NCBI GenBank assembly: GCA_950097225.1
Contig: CATNCE010000016.1
Location: 1-34,369 of the forward strand
DNA: 34,369 bases
Source of the DNA: an uncultured Bacilli bacterium
GTDB taxonomy: Bacteria; Bacillota_I; Bacilli_A; RF39; UBA660
Direction: 5' to 3'
Below are positions 8,485-15,957 of the stretch, piece after piece. A model generated the notes under the pieces. The model was not told the origin of the DNA. It saw only the letters and a program-made list of their open reading frames with translations, and searched no databases. Position numbers and translations under genes: made by a program. Position 1 is the first letter of the stretch. Each line of letters starts with the position of its first letter.

Positions 8485-9576
8485 ATGGATCAAAAAATGA
8501 TGAAAATCCTTGGAGCCATTATCGCTGGATTTGTAGTATTTATTTTAATATTATTTTTAATATCTAGTTGTTCAAAAACTAATTATACACCAGAAAAATT
8601 GGAAGAAAGAATGGTAAAAATTGCCAAAGATTATTATGCTAATCACGAAGGTGAATTACCTAGTCAAGATAAAGACACTAGATCTTATGCTTTAAAGCAA
8701 ATGGTTAGTGACGGAAAAATTGATGAACCAAGTAAGTTATTTGACAATGAAAGTATTAAATGTGATGGAATGGTAACGGTAAAAAATAATAATGGTTTTT
8801 ATGTTTATACTCCTTCATTATCTTGTGGTGACTATAAGACTACATCTTTAAGAGACAAAATCATAGAGAATAGTCTTACTGAATCAGGCGTTGGTCTATA
8901 TGAATTTGGTAATGGATATTTATTTAAAGGCGACGTAAAAAACAACTATGTTAGTTTTGCTAATAAGACATTTAGAATAATAAAGATCAACGATGATGGA
9001 ACAATAAGATTACTTGATAATGATGGCTTATCAGAGGTTGTATGGGATTCTAAGTATAACGCAGCAACGGAAAGAACTGATGGAATTAACGATTATGTTG
9101 TTGCTCCAGATCTATATGCAAACATAAAAACTGTAAATGATAATTATTACAACAACAACAATGTTTGGACAGATGAAGATAGAAGTTATATTACAACACA
9201 AACTATATGTATTGGTAAAAGATCAATAAATGATACTAGTAAAGACGGATCAACAGAATGTTCTCTTACACTAGAAAATCAATTGTTTGGACCTATAGCA
9301 GTATATGAATATTTACAAGCTAGTTTAGATACTGATTGCAATTCAACCAATGCTGCTTCTTGTGTAAATTATAATTGGTATACTTCTATAAAAGGTTCTT
9401 TTTGGACTTCAACGGCAAGTGATCAAAAAAGTAATTATGTATATGCGATATCAAATTTACCGAAATCTCTACAATGCAATTCGTTCTCAAAATTAAATGT
9501 TGCATTTAATCTAACGGAGAATGTCACTTATGTAAGTGGAGATGGTACAGTTAGTAATCCATATGTATTTAAATAA
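8485..9576 (+). CDS. Predicted lipoprotein with lectin-like C-terminal domain
   Basis: A 363-residue protein and the only plus-strand gene in the window. It starts at ATG 8485, with ACGGAGG 7 nt upstream. Residues 1-29 form a lipoprotein signal (hydrophobic h-region ending LFLISSCSK, Cys as the lipidated residue). A helical segment of ~70 residues and a central domain (FRIIKINDDGTIRLLDNDG) follow. The C-terminus has SFWTSTASDQ, NYVYAI, NVAFNL and GDGTVSNPYVFK, which parallels TSYWTSSPYAE and GVRPAF in the DGR-linked protein at 19636-20853 and so suggests the same lectin-like fold. Its asparagine codons here are ordinary AAT/AAC mixtures, so I see no sign of diversification. Probably a surface adhesin or ligand-binding lipoprotein; the ligand is unknown. 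Confidence 0.75.
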   Translation: MDQKMMKILGAIIAGFVVFILILFLISSCSKTNYTPEKLEERMVKIAKDYYANHEGELPSQDKDTRSYALKQMVSDGKIDEPSKLFDNESIKCDGMVTVKNNNGFYVYTPSLSCGDYKTTSLRDKIIENSLTESGVGLYEFGNGYLFKGDVKNNYVSFANKTFRIIKINDDGTIRLLDNDGLSEVVWDSKYNAATERTDGINDYVVAPDLYANIKTVNDNYYNNNNVWTDEDRSYITTQTICIGKRSINDTSKDGSTECSLTLENQLFGPIAVYEYLQASLDTDCNSTNAASCVNYNWYTSIKGSFWTSTASDQKSNYVYAISNLPKSLQCNSFSKLNVAFNLTENVTYVSGDGTVSNPYVFK

Positions 9577-9599
9577 AACGCTTAAAAAGGCGTTTTTTC
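9575..9599 (+). terminator. Terminator of the plus-strand lipoprotein gene
   Basis: AAAACGC/GCGTTTT stem followed by Ts, overlapping the stop codon on the plus strand. Confidence 0.85.
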
Positions 9600-9637
9600 T
9601 TTTGGTTATTTCTTCTATTAATTCATTACTTCAAAAT

Positions 9638-9676
9638 AAAAAACTATTGATTATCCTTAGACATCAATAGTTTTTT
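9638..9676 (-). terminator. Terminator of the InlB-repeat gene
   Basis: An ~11-bp stem (AAAACTATTGA with TCAATAGTTTT) with flanking A and T runs, between two convergent genes. It could work in both directions. Confidence 0.8.
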
Positions 9677-9686
9677 ATATATAAGC

Positions 9687-10406
9687 TTATTCTTTTATCC
9701 ATTTAGCAACTAAAACATAATCTTTAGTAACTAAAGTATTTAAATCAAATGGTTCCCCATGGTAATACCAACCAATAAATTTATATCCTTCTCTTTGTGG
9801 CGCTACGTAGTCTCCTAGCTTCTTATTTTCTATTACAAATTGATCAGCGATTAAATTTCCACCATTAGTATTGAATGATACTCGATATTTTTTAGTTGTC
9901 GTAGTAGATTTTGTTGTATTAACTTTTTTTGTAGTCTTTATTACTTTAGAAGTAGTAGTTGTCTTTTCAATATTTACTTCATTTCCAGAAGCGTCTTTGA
10001 TAGTTACAAATGTATTTTTAAAATCTTCAAATGTCGGACATACCAATTTAGTCTTATACTGATACTCGTTATCAAGACGTATAACGCGAACATAAGAATC
10101 TTCTAAAGAGCAACTTTTATCGTTAGTGTCTTTTACCTCGTCTAGTAATTTTTTTTCAACTAGATCTTTTAGAGTTACATTAGTGCTTTCACCTGGTTTT
10201 TCTGGAAGTTTATCTTTAAGATATTCTTTGCCAATCCGTTCTATTAAATTTATTTTTTCTTGCATTGCATTCGTTTCAACAGAATTACTGCGACTTTCTT
10301 TAATAAAAGCAAATAATTTTATTGCTAGTAGACATATTAATAATATTATCGCTAACCTTAACCCAATTTTAAACCAATTTACTGAGAACTTTTTTTCATC
10401 ATACAT
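9687..10406 (-). CDS. Membrane-anchored protein with InlB B-repeat
   Basis: A 239-residue surface protein. A short cytoplasmic start is followed by one transmembrane helix around residues 15-32 (LRLAIILLICLLAIKLFAFI). A helical, charged segment (~35-140) comes next, then a threonine/lysine-rich linker (TTTTSKVIKTTKKVNTTKST). The last ~65 residues are a Listeria-Bacteroides/InlB B-repeat (VSFNTNGGN, GYKFIGWYYHGEPFD, VAKW), a beta-grasp-like module common in Firmicute surface proteins. The start ATG follows a GGGGGGA site. The linker looks like a cell-wall-spanning spacer. No sortase motif is present, so anchoring is by the N-terminal helix. Ligand and partner are unknown. Confidence 0.8.
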   Translation of the reverse strand: MYDEKKFSVNWFKIGLRLAIILLICLLAIKLFAFIKESRSNSVETNAMQEKINLIERIGKEYLKDKLPEKPGESTNVTLKDLVEKKLLDEVKDTNDKSCSLEDSYVRVIRLDNEYQYKTKLVCPTFEDFKNTFVTIKDASGNEVNIEKTTTTSKVIKTTKKVNTTKSTTTTKKYRVSFNTNGGNLIADQFVIENKKLGDYVAPQREGYKFIGWYYHGEPFDLNTLVTKDYVLVAKWIKE

Positions 10407-10472
10407 AATTATCCCCCCGAATCATAAGTATCTCTAAGATAATTATACAATTGATTCTTATTTATAGCAATG

Positions 10473-10499
10473 AAAAAAGGATGAATTCTATTCACCCCT
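10473..10499 (-). terminator. Terminator after the Zn-ribbon-like gene
   Basis: GGTGAAT/ATTCATCC stem followed by Ts on the minus strand, abutting the stop codon at 10500. Confidence 0.8.
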
Positions 10500-11054
10500 T
10501 TATACAGTACTTCTTTTTAGCATATGTGGCACTGGTTCTGCTAACCCATAACGCACCTTTAAGTCATAATACATATTATTATAAATGAATAAAGCCTCAT
10601 CAATGTTATTTTCCTCAACACATTTAGTAAATGGAGTTAAGAAATGATATAATATCCACTCAGCAACGCTTTGACGATCGTAATCATCAAGTAAGCATTT
10701 AGCTACTTTAATACCATTAGTATCATAATCTTCAAGAAATTCTAAACCTTCTTCAGTAGAAGGCAAGATTACTTCTCTAACGTAATTAAATGCACTAGCA
10801 TGTTCGTTGTCTGGTGCTAAACCCAATAAAGAGCTAACGATGGTAACAATATATCTTCTTGCCGCCTTTGATTCTCTAATGAGTCTTTCTTTGTCACTTT
10901 CACAACGACGTGAATTAAAAATTTCTCCGAATTGGTAACATTTTTGGTCCATAGGATATACGTAATCATATCTACTTCTACAATTTTCACATTTGAACTT
11001 ACCATCTTTAGTCATCGTTTCAGCCATATAACAACAATCACAACAATATTTCAT
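10500..11054 (-). CDS. Unknown protein with N-terminal zinc-ribbon-like cysteines
   Basis: A 184-residue cytoplasmic protein I do not recognise. The first 25 residues hold cysteine pairs (CCDCCYM, FKCENCRSRY) that look like a small zinc ribbon, followed by CYQFGEIFNSRRCES. The remainder is predicted helical with no membrane segment (AARRYIVTIVSSLLGLAP, SVAEWILYHFLTPFTKCVEEN). It lies 14 bp downstream of the 168-residue membrane protein in the same direction and is probably cotranscribed from the promoter at 11600-11628. The ribosome site is AAGGGGG. I cannot assign a function; a nucleic-acid- or metal-binding role is only suggested by the cysteines. Confidence 0.7.
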   Translation of the reverse strand: MKYCCDCCYMAETMTKDGKFKCENCRSRYDYVYPMDQKCYQFGEIFNSRRCESDKERLIRESKAARRYIVTIVSSLLGLAPDNEHASAFNYVREVILPSTEEGLEFLEDYDTNGIKVAKCLLDDYDRQSVAEWILYHFLTPFTKCVEENNIDEALFIYNNMYYDLKVRYGLAEPVPHMLKRSTV

Positions 11055-11068
11055 AAAAATCCCCCTTT

Positions 11069-11575
11069 TTATTTAATTACAAAATTAGCTACTAAACTTG
11101 CTTTAGGATCGACATTATTAGTATCTTTTGATAACCATAAACGCGATTCTATAATCTCTTCTTTATAAGCGTCGATTTGATAATCACTTAAATAAAAATA
11201 ATAGTTTATATCATCTTCTATTGGTTCTATTTCATTTAAAGCAAAAATATTTTCGTTAAGTGATAAGCGAAGAAAATTATAGGGAACTGTGCTATTTTTG
11301 GTGACAAGAAAATAAAGTTTAACGTCTTTTTGATAGCCATTGCGGTTTTTTATAGCAAGTTTGTTTCCATTAACGACATCCTTAGCAATTTCATCATCGG
11401 CAATAACTAATGAATCAAATATCCCCACTTCGGTTGTAACAGGAACTTCACGATATAGCTCTCCTAGTAAACCACGATTTGTTAATTTAGTAAAATTAAA
11501 ACAAGGTATTGAAACTATCGCGATCGATAATATAATACTACAAATTGTTAGTACTTTTTTAACATTTATTTTCAT
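11069..11575 (-). CDS. Anchored beta-rich protein, possibly TasA-like
   Basis: A 168-residue protein with an N-terminal helix (VLTICSIILSIAIVSIPCF) and a beta-rich outer region. The end of its chain (SRLWLSKDTNNVD, then ASLVANFVIK) parallels the end of the 250-residue protein encoded at 11684 (SLRMWIDSNTNVD, then YKFKLYVDGYVI). Such W-D/S-N-T endings occur in TasA/camelysin-type sandwiches, so I infer a related fold. It has its own consensus promoter and lies just past the terminator of the sipW unit. It may be a minor component of the same surface fibre; direct evidence is lacking. Confidence 0.65.
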   Translation of the reverse strand: MKINVKKVLTICSIILSIAIVSIPCFNFTKLTNRGLLGELYREVPVTTEVGIFDSLVIADDEIAKDVVNGNKLAIKNRNGYQKDVKLYFLVTKNSTVPYNFLRLSLNENIFALNEIEPIEDDINYYFYLSDYQIDAYKEEIIESRLWLSKDTNNVDPKASLVANFVIK

Positions 11576-11599
11576 ACTTTCCCCTTCATTTGGTTGGAT

Positions 11600-11628
11600 A
11601 TTATAACAAAGAGTACTTAGAATGTCAA
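11600..11628 (-). promoter_or_regulatory. Consensus sigma-A promoter for the 11575-10500 unit
   Basis: On the minus strand TTGACA (11623-11628), exactly 17 nt, TATAAT (11600-11605). It is a perfect match to both hexamers, so strong expression is expected unless it is repressed. Confidence 0.9.
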
Positions 11629-11654
11629 TTTGATATACTCAAAATTCCCTTGTA

Positions 11655-11685
11655 TAAAAAAGGAATACTCATGTTAAGTATTCCT
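11655..11685 (-). terminator. Terminator of the sipW-associated unit
   Basis: AGGAATACT and AGTATTCCT form a 9-bp stem with a 7-nt loop and a following T run. The stem overlaps the stop codon of the 250-residue protein. Confidence 0.88.
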
Positions 11686-12436
11686 ATATTACATATCCAT
11701 CGACATATAATTTGAATTTATATTTTTTATTTAAATAATCTACATTCGTATTTGAATCAATCCACATACGAAGACTAACTAGTTCTTCTTTATTAGTGTT
11801 TACTTCTCCACTAAATAGTAGAAGTTTTCCTTTAACTTCAGTCGTATCTTTTAAAGTTTTTATACCACTTTCACGATTAGAAGAGTTAATATAATAGACA
11901 AAAGCATCTCTACTTATAAGACTGTCTTCTATCACTTCGGAGTTTTCTTCGATGAGATAGACATCATAATGAACTTTTAAATCCAGATCGTTTTTATTGG
12001 TGGCAAGGATAGTAAATGTTAGGGGATCTAAACTCATATAATTAGCCATATCACTTAATTTATTTGCTTCAAATCGCTCGGGATTATTGAACTGAACATT
12101 AAGTGATGTTGAACCATTGTGATTAACAATATTGCGTTTTAAATCACTAGATAAATTATAATATTTAACAGCAGTAAATGAAGTCAAAGCAACAATTAAA
12201 ATAATGAAAAATACTAGACAGGTTATCGTGGTGTTAGCATTTTTACGCTTTTTTAAAAAATCACATAAATCGTTAATATGTTTAACAAATAGTTCATTAG
12301 TTACTGGATCGTTTGTAACTAGAGTTTGATATTCTTCGTAGGCACGTTTTAATTCTTTATAGTAAACTGACTCATCTTTATACTCGTTTAGATAGTTAAG
12401 TGCTTTAGTTAATATTTGTTCTTTTTCATTATTCAT
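11684..12436 (-). CDS. SipW-linked single-pass membrane protein
   Basis: A 250-residue protein coded directly after sipW: its ATG is 1 nt past the sipW stop, implying coupling. About 65 cytoplasmic residues rich in charged helices (EQILTKALNYLNEYKDE) precede one transmembrane helix (TCLVFFIILIVALTSFTAV). An outer beta-rich domain of ~155 residues ends in SLRMWIDSNTNVDYLNKK, resembling the TasA-like fold. The inside part may interact with a cytoplasmic partner or anchor the outer domain. I do not recognise a named family. Its position suggests it takes part in display or assembly of the TasA-like protein. Confidence 0.7.
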   Translation of the reverse strand: MNNEKEQILTKALNYLNEYKDESVYYKELKRAYEEYQTLVTNDPVTNELFVKHINDLCDFLKKRKNANTTITCLVFFIILIVALTSFTAVKYYNLSSDLKRNIVNHNGSTSLNVQFNNPERFEANKLSDMANYMSLDPLTFTILATNKNDLDLKVHYDVYLIEENSEVIEDSLISRDAFVYYINSSNRESGIKTLKDTTEVKGKLLLFSGEVNTNKEELVSLRMWIDSNTNVDYLNKKYKFKLYVDGYVI

Positions 12437-12437
12437 A

Positions 12438-13118
12438 CTATTTTCCCTTATTCATGCGATTTGCCTCTTCGACAACAGCTCGCAGTTTTTTATCTTCTTC
12501 TTTTTCAATGACAATATCGACTTCGCGTATTTTAGGAATTTCCTCAATTTGTCCTTTTATACGATATACTTTAATGATGCTCTTGATATCAACTAGAATA
12601 ATGGCAATGGCAGGTATGAGGATAATGATTGTCCATCCCCATTTAGACGTTAAGATTGTTTGTAATTTACCAATTTTAGGAATAATAAATTTTACTCGAC
12701 CGACAATATTTTTTTTAGTTATTAAGCCAGCATCAACATCGGAGTTGTTATCTCCTTTAGTTACATAGTAACGCACCCCATCTTTTTCATATATATCGTG
12801 TATACGATGTGTAACTGTATACCCACCAGTATCTATCACCTCGGAATAGAATGTGATGATATCGCCTACTTTTAAGCTATTTTCATCTTGAATTTTGTAG
12901 TCGACTATGACATCATTAACCATTATTTTAGGTTCCATACTTGGACTTACAATGGTGTAAAGGCTTATAGCGGGTTTAGTTCCTTTAGATTTAGCTATTT
13001 GGCTTGCAATAATGTAATACGCCAGAAGTATAGCAATTAAAAAAAGAATGACTAGACATATATACGAAAGAAATGCTAATACTTTTTTTAAAGTTAATTT
13101 TATATCCTTTGTATTCAT
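12438..13118 (-). CDS. sipW: SipW-type (ER-like) signal peptidase I
   Basis: Removes signal peptides at the outer membrane face, in Bacillus acting on TasA-type precursors. A transmembrane helix at ~18-40 precedes the catalytic serine in IVSPSMEPKI. The general base position carries His in YTVTHRIHDI rather than the Lys of bacterial-type enzymes, placing it in the SipW/ER class. KGDNNSDVDAGLI and VVSPSM-like spacing also fit. A second helix lies near the C-terminus (WTIIILIPAIAIILVDIKS), followed by a charged cytoplasmic tail. I prefer ATG 13116-13118 because AGGAG is 8 nt upstream; the ATG two codons earlier is only 2 nt from it. The TasA-like gene lies 110 bp upstream. Confidence 0.92.
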   Translation of the reverse strand: MNTKDIKLTLKKVLAFLSYICLVILFLIAILLAYYIIASQIAKSKGTKPAISLYTIVSPSMEPKIMVNDVIVDYKIQDENSLKVGDIITFYSEVIDTGGYTVTHRIHDIYEKDGVRYYVTKGDNNSDVDAGLITKKNIVGRVKFIIPKIGKLQTILTSKWGWTIIILIPAIAIILVDIKSIIKVYRIKGQIEEIPKIREVDIVIEKEEDKKLRAVVEEANRMNKGK

Positions 13119-13137
13119 ACGCATGACTCCTATTATA

Positions 13138-13166
13138 ATTATAGGAAGTATTAAATTAATTGTAAA
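13138..13166 (-). promoter_or_regulatory. Promoter of the sipW unit
   Basis: TTTACA (13161-13166), 17 nt, TATAAT (13138-13143) on the minus strand. The transcript would start about 12 nt before the sipW ATG, so the leader is very short. A TTGACA lies further upstream, but its -10 partner is poor. Confidence 0.75.
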
Positions 13167-13201
13167 GAGAAATGCTTGTCAAATTTTCAACAATGTAAAA
13201 T

Positions 13202-13229
13202 AAAAAAGTTCCCAAAAGGAACTCTTTTT
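13202..13229 (-). terminator. Terminator of the TasA-like gene
   Basis: AGAGTTCC/GGAACTTTT-type stem with T tract on the minus strand, directly at the stop codon. It lets the TasA-like gene be expressed at a different level from sipW. Confidence 0.8.
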
Positions 13230-13791
13230 ATTTTTTAGTTTGATTAGTAAATAAACGGGCATTAAATGTACGCTCTGGATTCATATCAGCAGTGTTTACA
13301 CGAACTATATTTACTGTATACTTGTGAGATAATCCCGAAGTAGTTGGTCCTGCAAATACACCACTTCCTAAGGAGATTGTTGTTGCCCCCGTTGGGATTG
13401 CAACGGGTTCAGTAGTTGTAGCTATAGTTGATCCATTATTGGATTCGTTATAGCTAGTAATCGTGTATGCTAATTCTCCATCTAAATAGCTATTAGCGCT
13501 AATTGCCAAAGTTACTTCATAGTTAAGATTATTTGAGCCTGTAACTATTCCTGTAACAGATATTTCTTTAACGCCAATGCTCTCGCCTTGTAAAACATTG
13601 CCATTTATAATATTGGCATCCCCATTATATTCTGCTGCTAATGTTCCGCTTGTTACTTCGAAAGTTGGAGAAGATTCCCCAGTTGGCATTAAAGCTCCAA
13701 AATAGGCAAATGTTGCTCCAACAACTGCGACCAATAAGGTGGCTATTGACATAACCGTTAAAAGTACCATATTTCCTTTACTGTTACCCAT
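13228..13791 (-). CDS. TasA/camelysin-like secreted protein (probable fibre subunit)
   Basis: A 187-residue protein with a SipW-dependent-type signal: a basic start (GNSKGN), a hydrophobic core and LLVAVVGATFAYFGA at ~residues 18-33. The mature part is predicted all-beta (Thr/Ser/Asn/Gly rich, for example GTLAAEYNGDANIINGN, EVTLAISANSYLDG), with the TasA-like ending ERTFNARLFTNQ. TasA proteins are secreted by SipW and form surface fibres; the adjacent sipW fits. The mature protein has no cysteine. The gene stands alone between its own promoter and terminator, as expected for a high-copy structural subunit. Fibre formation is inferred from family, not from sequence. Confidence 0.85.
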   Translation of the reverse strand: MGNSKGNMVLLTVMSIATLLVAVVGATFAYFGALMPTGESSPTFEVTSGTLAAEYNGDANIINGNVLQGESIGVKEISVTGIVTGSNNLNYEVTLAISANSYLDGELAYTITSYNESNNGSTIATTTEPVAIPTGATTISLGSGVFAGPTTSGLSHKYTVNIVRVNTADMNPERTFNARLFTNQTKK

Positions 13792-13828
13792 AATACTTGT
13801 CTCCTTTAATCTCTTACTCTACAATTTA

Positions 13829-13857
13829 ATTTTATCATTTATATGTATAATTTACAA
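13829..13857 (-). promoter_or_regulatory. Promoter of the TasA-like gene
   Basis: TTGTAA (13852-13857), 17 nt, TAAAAT preceded by TGA (13829-13834) on the minus strand. It shares its hexamers and much of its spacer with the promoter of surface protein copy 1. The ribosome site is AAAGGAG. Confidence 0.75.
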
Positions 13858-13949
13858 TAAAAATAGTCGAATTTCAAAAAAAAGTTTGAAAAAAGATAAA
13901 TATTATGAATGTGAGCAACTATTGTGCAACATAATTTTGGTATATAAAT

Positions 13950-15638
13950 TTATCCTAACAAAACGAGGCGTGCGCTGTGGTATCTTCCAGCAGAACCAGT
14001 ATTTCCTTCGAAATTGAACTGGCCTGCATGGGAGCCATAGCCATAATGACCGCCGCGATTGAACCAAGGCCTAGATGAGTCCGTAAAATTCGAATAATCA
14101 CCGTGCCAGTTATTCAGGTAACCGCCAGATGCATAAAATGTCCCCATCTCTCCGGTTGCATCTCCTAGTATTCTATTGCTATATGTTGTTTGTTCACTAT
14201 TATTTGCATATACATCTATATATTTACTATAGGTATTTCTTATTTCTTCTAATGTTAGTCCACTTCCTCCTACAGTTCCATCTCGATATCCGGCTACATA
14301 TTCAAAAGCTCCACCTGACATATCATAAATCCCTGTTATGTTTCCGGTTGTACTTGCCAAATATCCAGTTTCTGTATTGTAGGGCTGATTTGTTGTTGGG
14401 CTGTAATTTGCATCTTTCATATTAGCTGCATATCCTGTTAGAAAGTTTGAATTATTATTTATTCTTACTTCTGTGTTTATTCCATATTTAGAATGTGATA
14501 GATATGCAACAGCTCCCCATTCTGTATTCTTCATCATATGCGAATCAAGTTTGCGATTATAATTATACATGGCTTTAAAGAAATTACCTAAAGAATTTGA
14601 TCTCCATGAATTTACATTAGGCTTTACTTGGACTTTTGAGGAATCACTTGAACTTACTTGAGCAGATGCAACACTAGTTGATCCTTTATATCCTGTTTCA
14701 AATTTACCTACCCACATGCCATTTATATCGAAGTTTGTGAAAGCGGGATGTGTTAACCATTCGCCATCCTTACTTCCATTTGATACTGGCGTATCTTTAC
14801 TTTCAAACTCTATTTCAATTGACTTAGCTATACTACTACTTAATTTAGTTGTTGTTCCATCCGCTTGATTAGCATGGAACAACTTATATTTGTACCTTGG
14901 TATCCACACAAAGTATGACTCGATATCACTTTCTTGAATGAGATCCCCTACATTGTAGTTTTTGCTTGGCTTATCAACTAATATTACTGTATTGGCCCAT
15001 TCTTTATTATTATAATCATACCATTTTTCACTTGGATCAGCTTTTGTTACTACTCCATTATTAGCAATTAATACAGGTACTAAATCTTTACTTATTACTG
15101 GGTCTGCTCCTCCCATGCTCTCATCTTCATATAAAACGGGTGTTATTATACCAGGTTCGTCTCTCTCACTTGGAGTTGCTGCTAACTCACAGGTGAATGT
15201 TCCTGTTGTTTCCTCTGTTAGCACCCCATTTAAAATTACTTTTAACTCTCCAGACATAATTTCATTAGATTCTAATGTAAAACTACTTGGACTGACAGAT
15301 ATATTAACAAGATTATTTAACGTACTTGATGCTTCATTCAATCCACAATTAATGGTTACAGCTGCATCATATTGAGTATTTTTATTCTTTACCCAGAATG
15401 TTAAAATTGTTTCTTCATTTATTGCACTTATTTTCTTGGCATCATATGTAATTGTTTTTCCATCTTCACTTATACTAGCAGTTCCTTCAGTTTTAGTTTT
15501 TATGAACACAACATCATCTAAGAACGTATCATTATATCCAACATTTAAACTTGAATTTATCACCAAGTTTGTTGCTATTCCTGCAAATCCTACTACGAGT
15601 GCAATAACAAAGAAATATATTACACTTTTCTTTCTCAT
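13950..15638 (-). CDS. Large TasA-like/FGE-lectin-like surface protein; candidate DGR target 2
   Basis: A 562-residue protein. Residues 1-35 are a signal/anchor (KKSVIYFFVIALVVGFAGIA, then NLVINSSLNVGYN), leading into a TasA-like beta-sandwich (~36-170) with two conserved-looking Cys (INCGLNE, FTCELAA). The long C-terminal domain carries formylglycine-enzyme/C-type-lectin hallmarks: YFVWIPRYKY, MMKNTEWGAVAYLSHSKYG, GIYDMSGGAFEYVAGYRDG and finally RPWFNRGG, SHAGQFNF and HSARLVLLG. This fold is the classic DGR receptor, and the last ~60 residues are where DGRs write variation. Codons there (CAT, TAT, GGC, CAC at candidate positions) end in T/C, as expected from AAT/AAC templates, and the segment is richer in GC than the rest. 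No matching template is in the window. AGGAGG precedes the ATG. Confidence 0.85.
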   Translation of the reverse strand: MRKKSVIYFFVIALVVGFAGIATNLVINSSLNVGYNDTFLDDVVFIKTKTEGTASISEDGKTITYDAKKISAINEETILTFWVKNKNTQYDAAVTINCGLNEASSTLNNLVNISVSPSSFTLESNEIMSGELKVILNGVLTEETTGTFTCELAATPSERDEPGIITPVLYEDESMGGADPVISKDLVPVLIANNGVVTKADPSEKWYDYNNKEWANTVILVDKPSKNYNVGDLIQESDIESYFVWIPRYKYKLFHANQADGTTTKLSSSIAKSIEIEFESKDTPVSNGSKDGEWLTHPAFTNFDINGMWVGKFETGYKGSTSVASAQVSSSDSSKVQVKPNVNSWRSNSLGNFFKAMYNYNRKLDSHMMKNTEWGAVAYLSHSKYGINTEVRINNNSNFLTGYAANMKDANYSPTTNQPYNTETGYLASTTGNITGIYDMSGGAFEYVAGYRDGTVGGSGLTLEEIRNTYSKYIDVYANNSEQTTYSNRILGDATGEMGTFYASGGYLNNWHGDYSNFTDSSRPWFNRGGHYGYGSHAGQFNFEGNTGSAGRYHSARLVLLG

Positions 15639-15673
15639 AAAATGCCTCCTAATGGGCGGACTACCCTATTAGT

Positions 15674-15704
15674 AATATAGCATTTTTTTTTTTTTTTTGT
15701 ACAA
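15674..15704 (-). promoter_or_regulatory. Promoter with a 16-nt poly-A spacer
   Basis: On the minus strand TTGTAC (15699-15704) is followed by 16 consecutive As (15683-15698), then TGC and TATATT (15674-15679). The spacer is 19 nt, two above the optimum, and is almost wholly homopolymer. TGC-TATATT also reads as an extended -10. A GGG/CCC hairpin sits in the leader before the AGGAGG site. Confidence 0.7.
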
Positions 15705-15762
15705 GTGTTTGTTTTTTACTTTTTTTCATTATCTACACAAATTTTAAATAAATTGATATATG

Positions 15763-15790
15763 AAAAAAGACACATTCATAGGTATGTGTC
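15763..15790 (-). terminator. Terminator of the two-component unit
   Basis: GACACAT/ATGTGTC stem (7 bp) with a T run on the minus strand, about 170 nt beyond the kinase stop codon. Confidence 0.82.
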
Positions 15791-15957
15791 CTTGTATAAA
15801 AAAGTGAAAAAGGAATTTGAAAGTTTATAGTGTGAGTTTGAGTTTATATGTTTAATTTTGTATAGGATTCTTTATACATTTATTCTAATATTATCTTTCC
15901 TTTTTCATTATCAATGATACAGGATAAATATGAATTATTTGTGAATTTGATTTGAAA

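Larger units (their letters stand above)
15639..15957. other. 319-bp intergenic region with phase-variable-looking promoter and a terminator
   Basis: Holds the 5' leader and promoter of the gene at 13950-15638 (15674-15704) and a terminator for the kinase unit (15763-15790). The remaining ~165 bp next to the kinase stop is AT-rich; I see no gene or repeat in it. Confidence 0.7.

Noticed and set aside
12454-12768. Plus-strand frame opposite sipW
   Set aside because: Antisense to conserved sipW catalytic codons; no ribosome site or recognisable protein.
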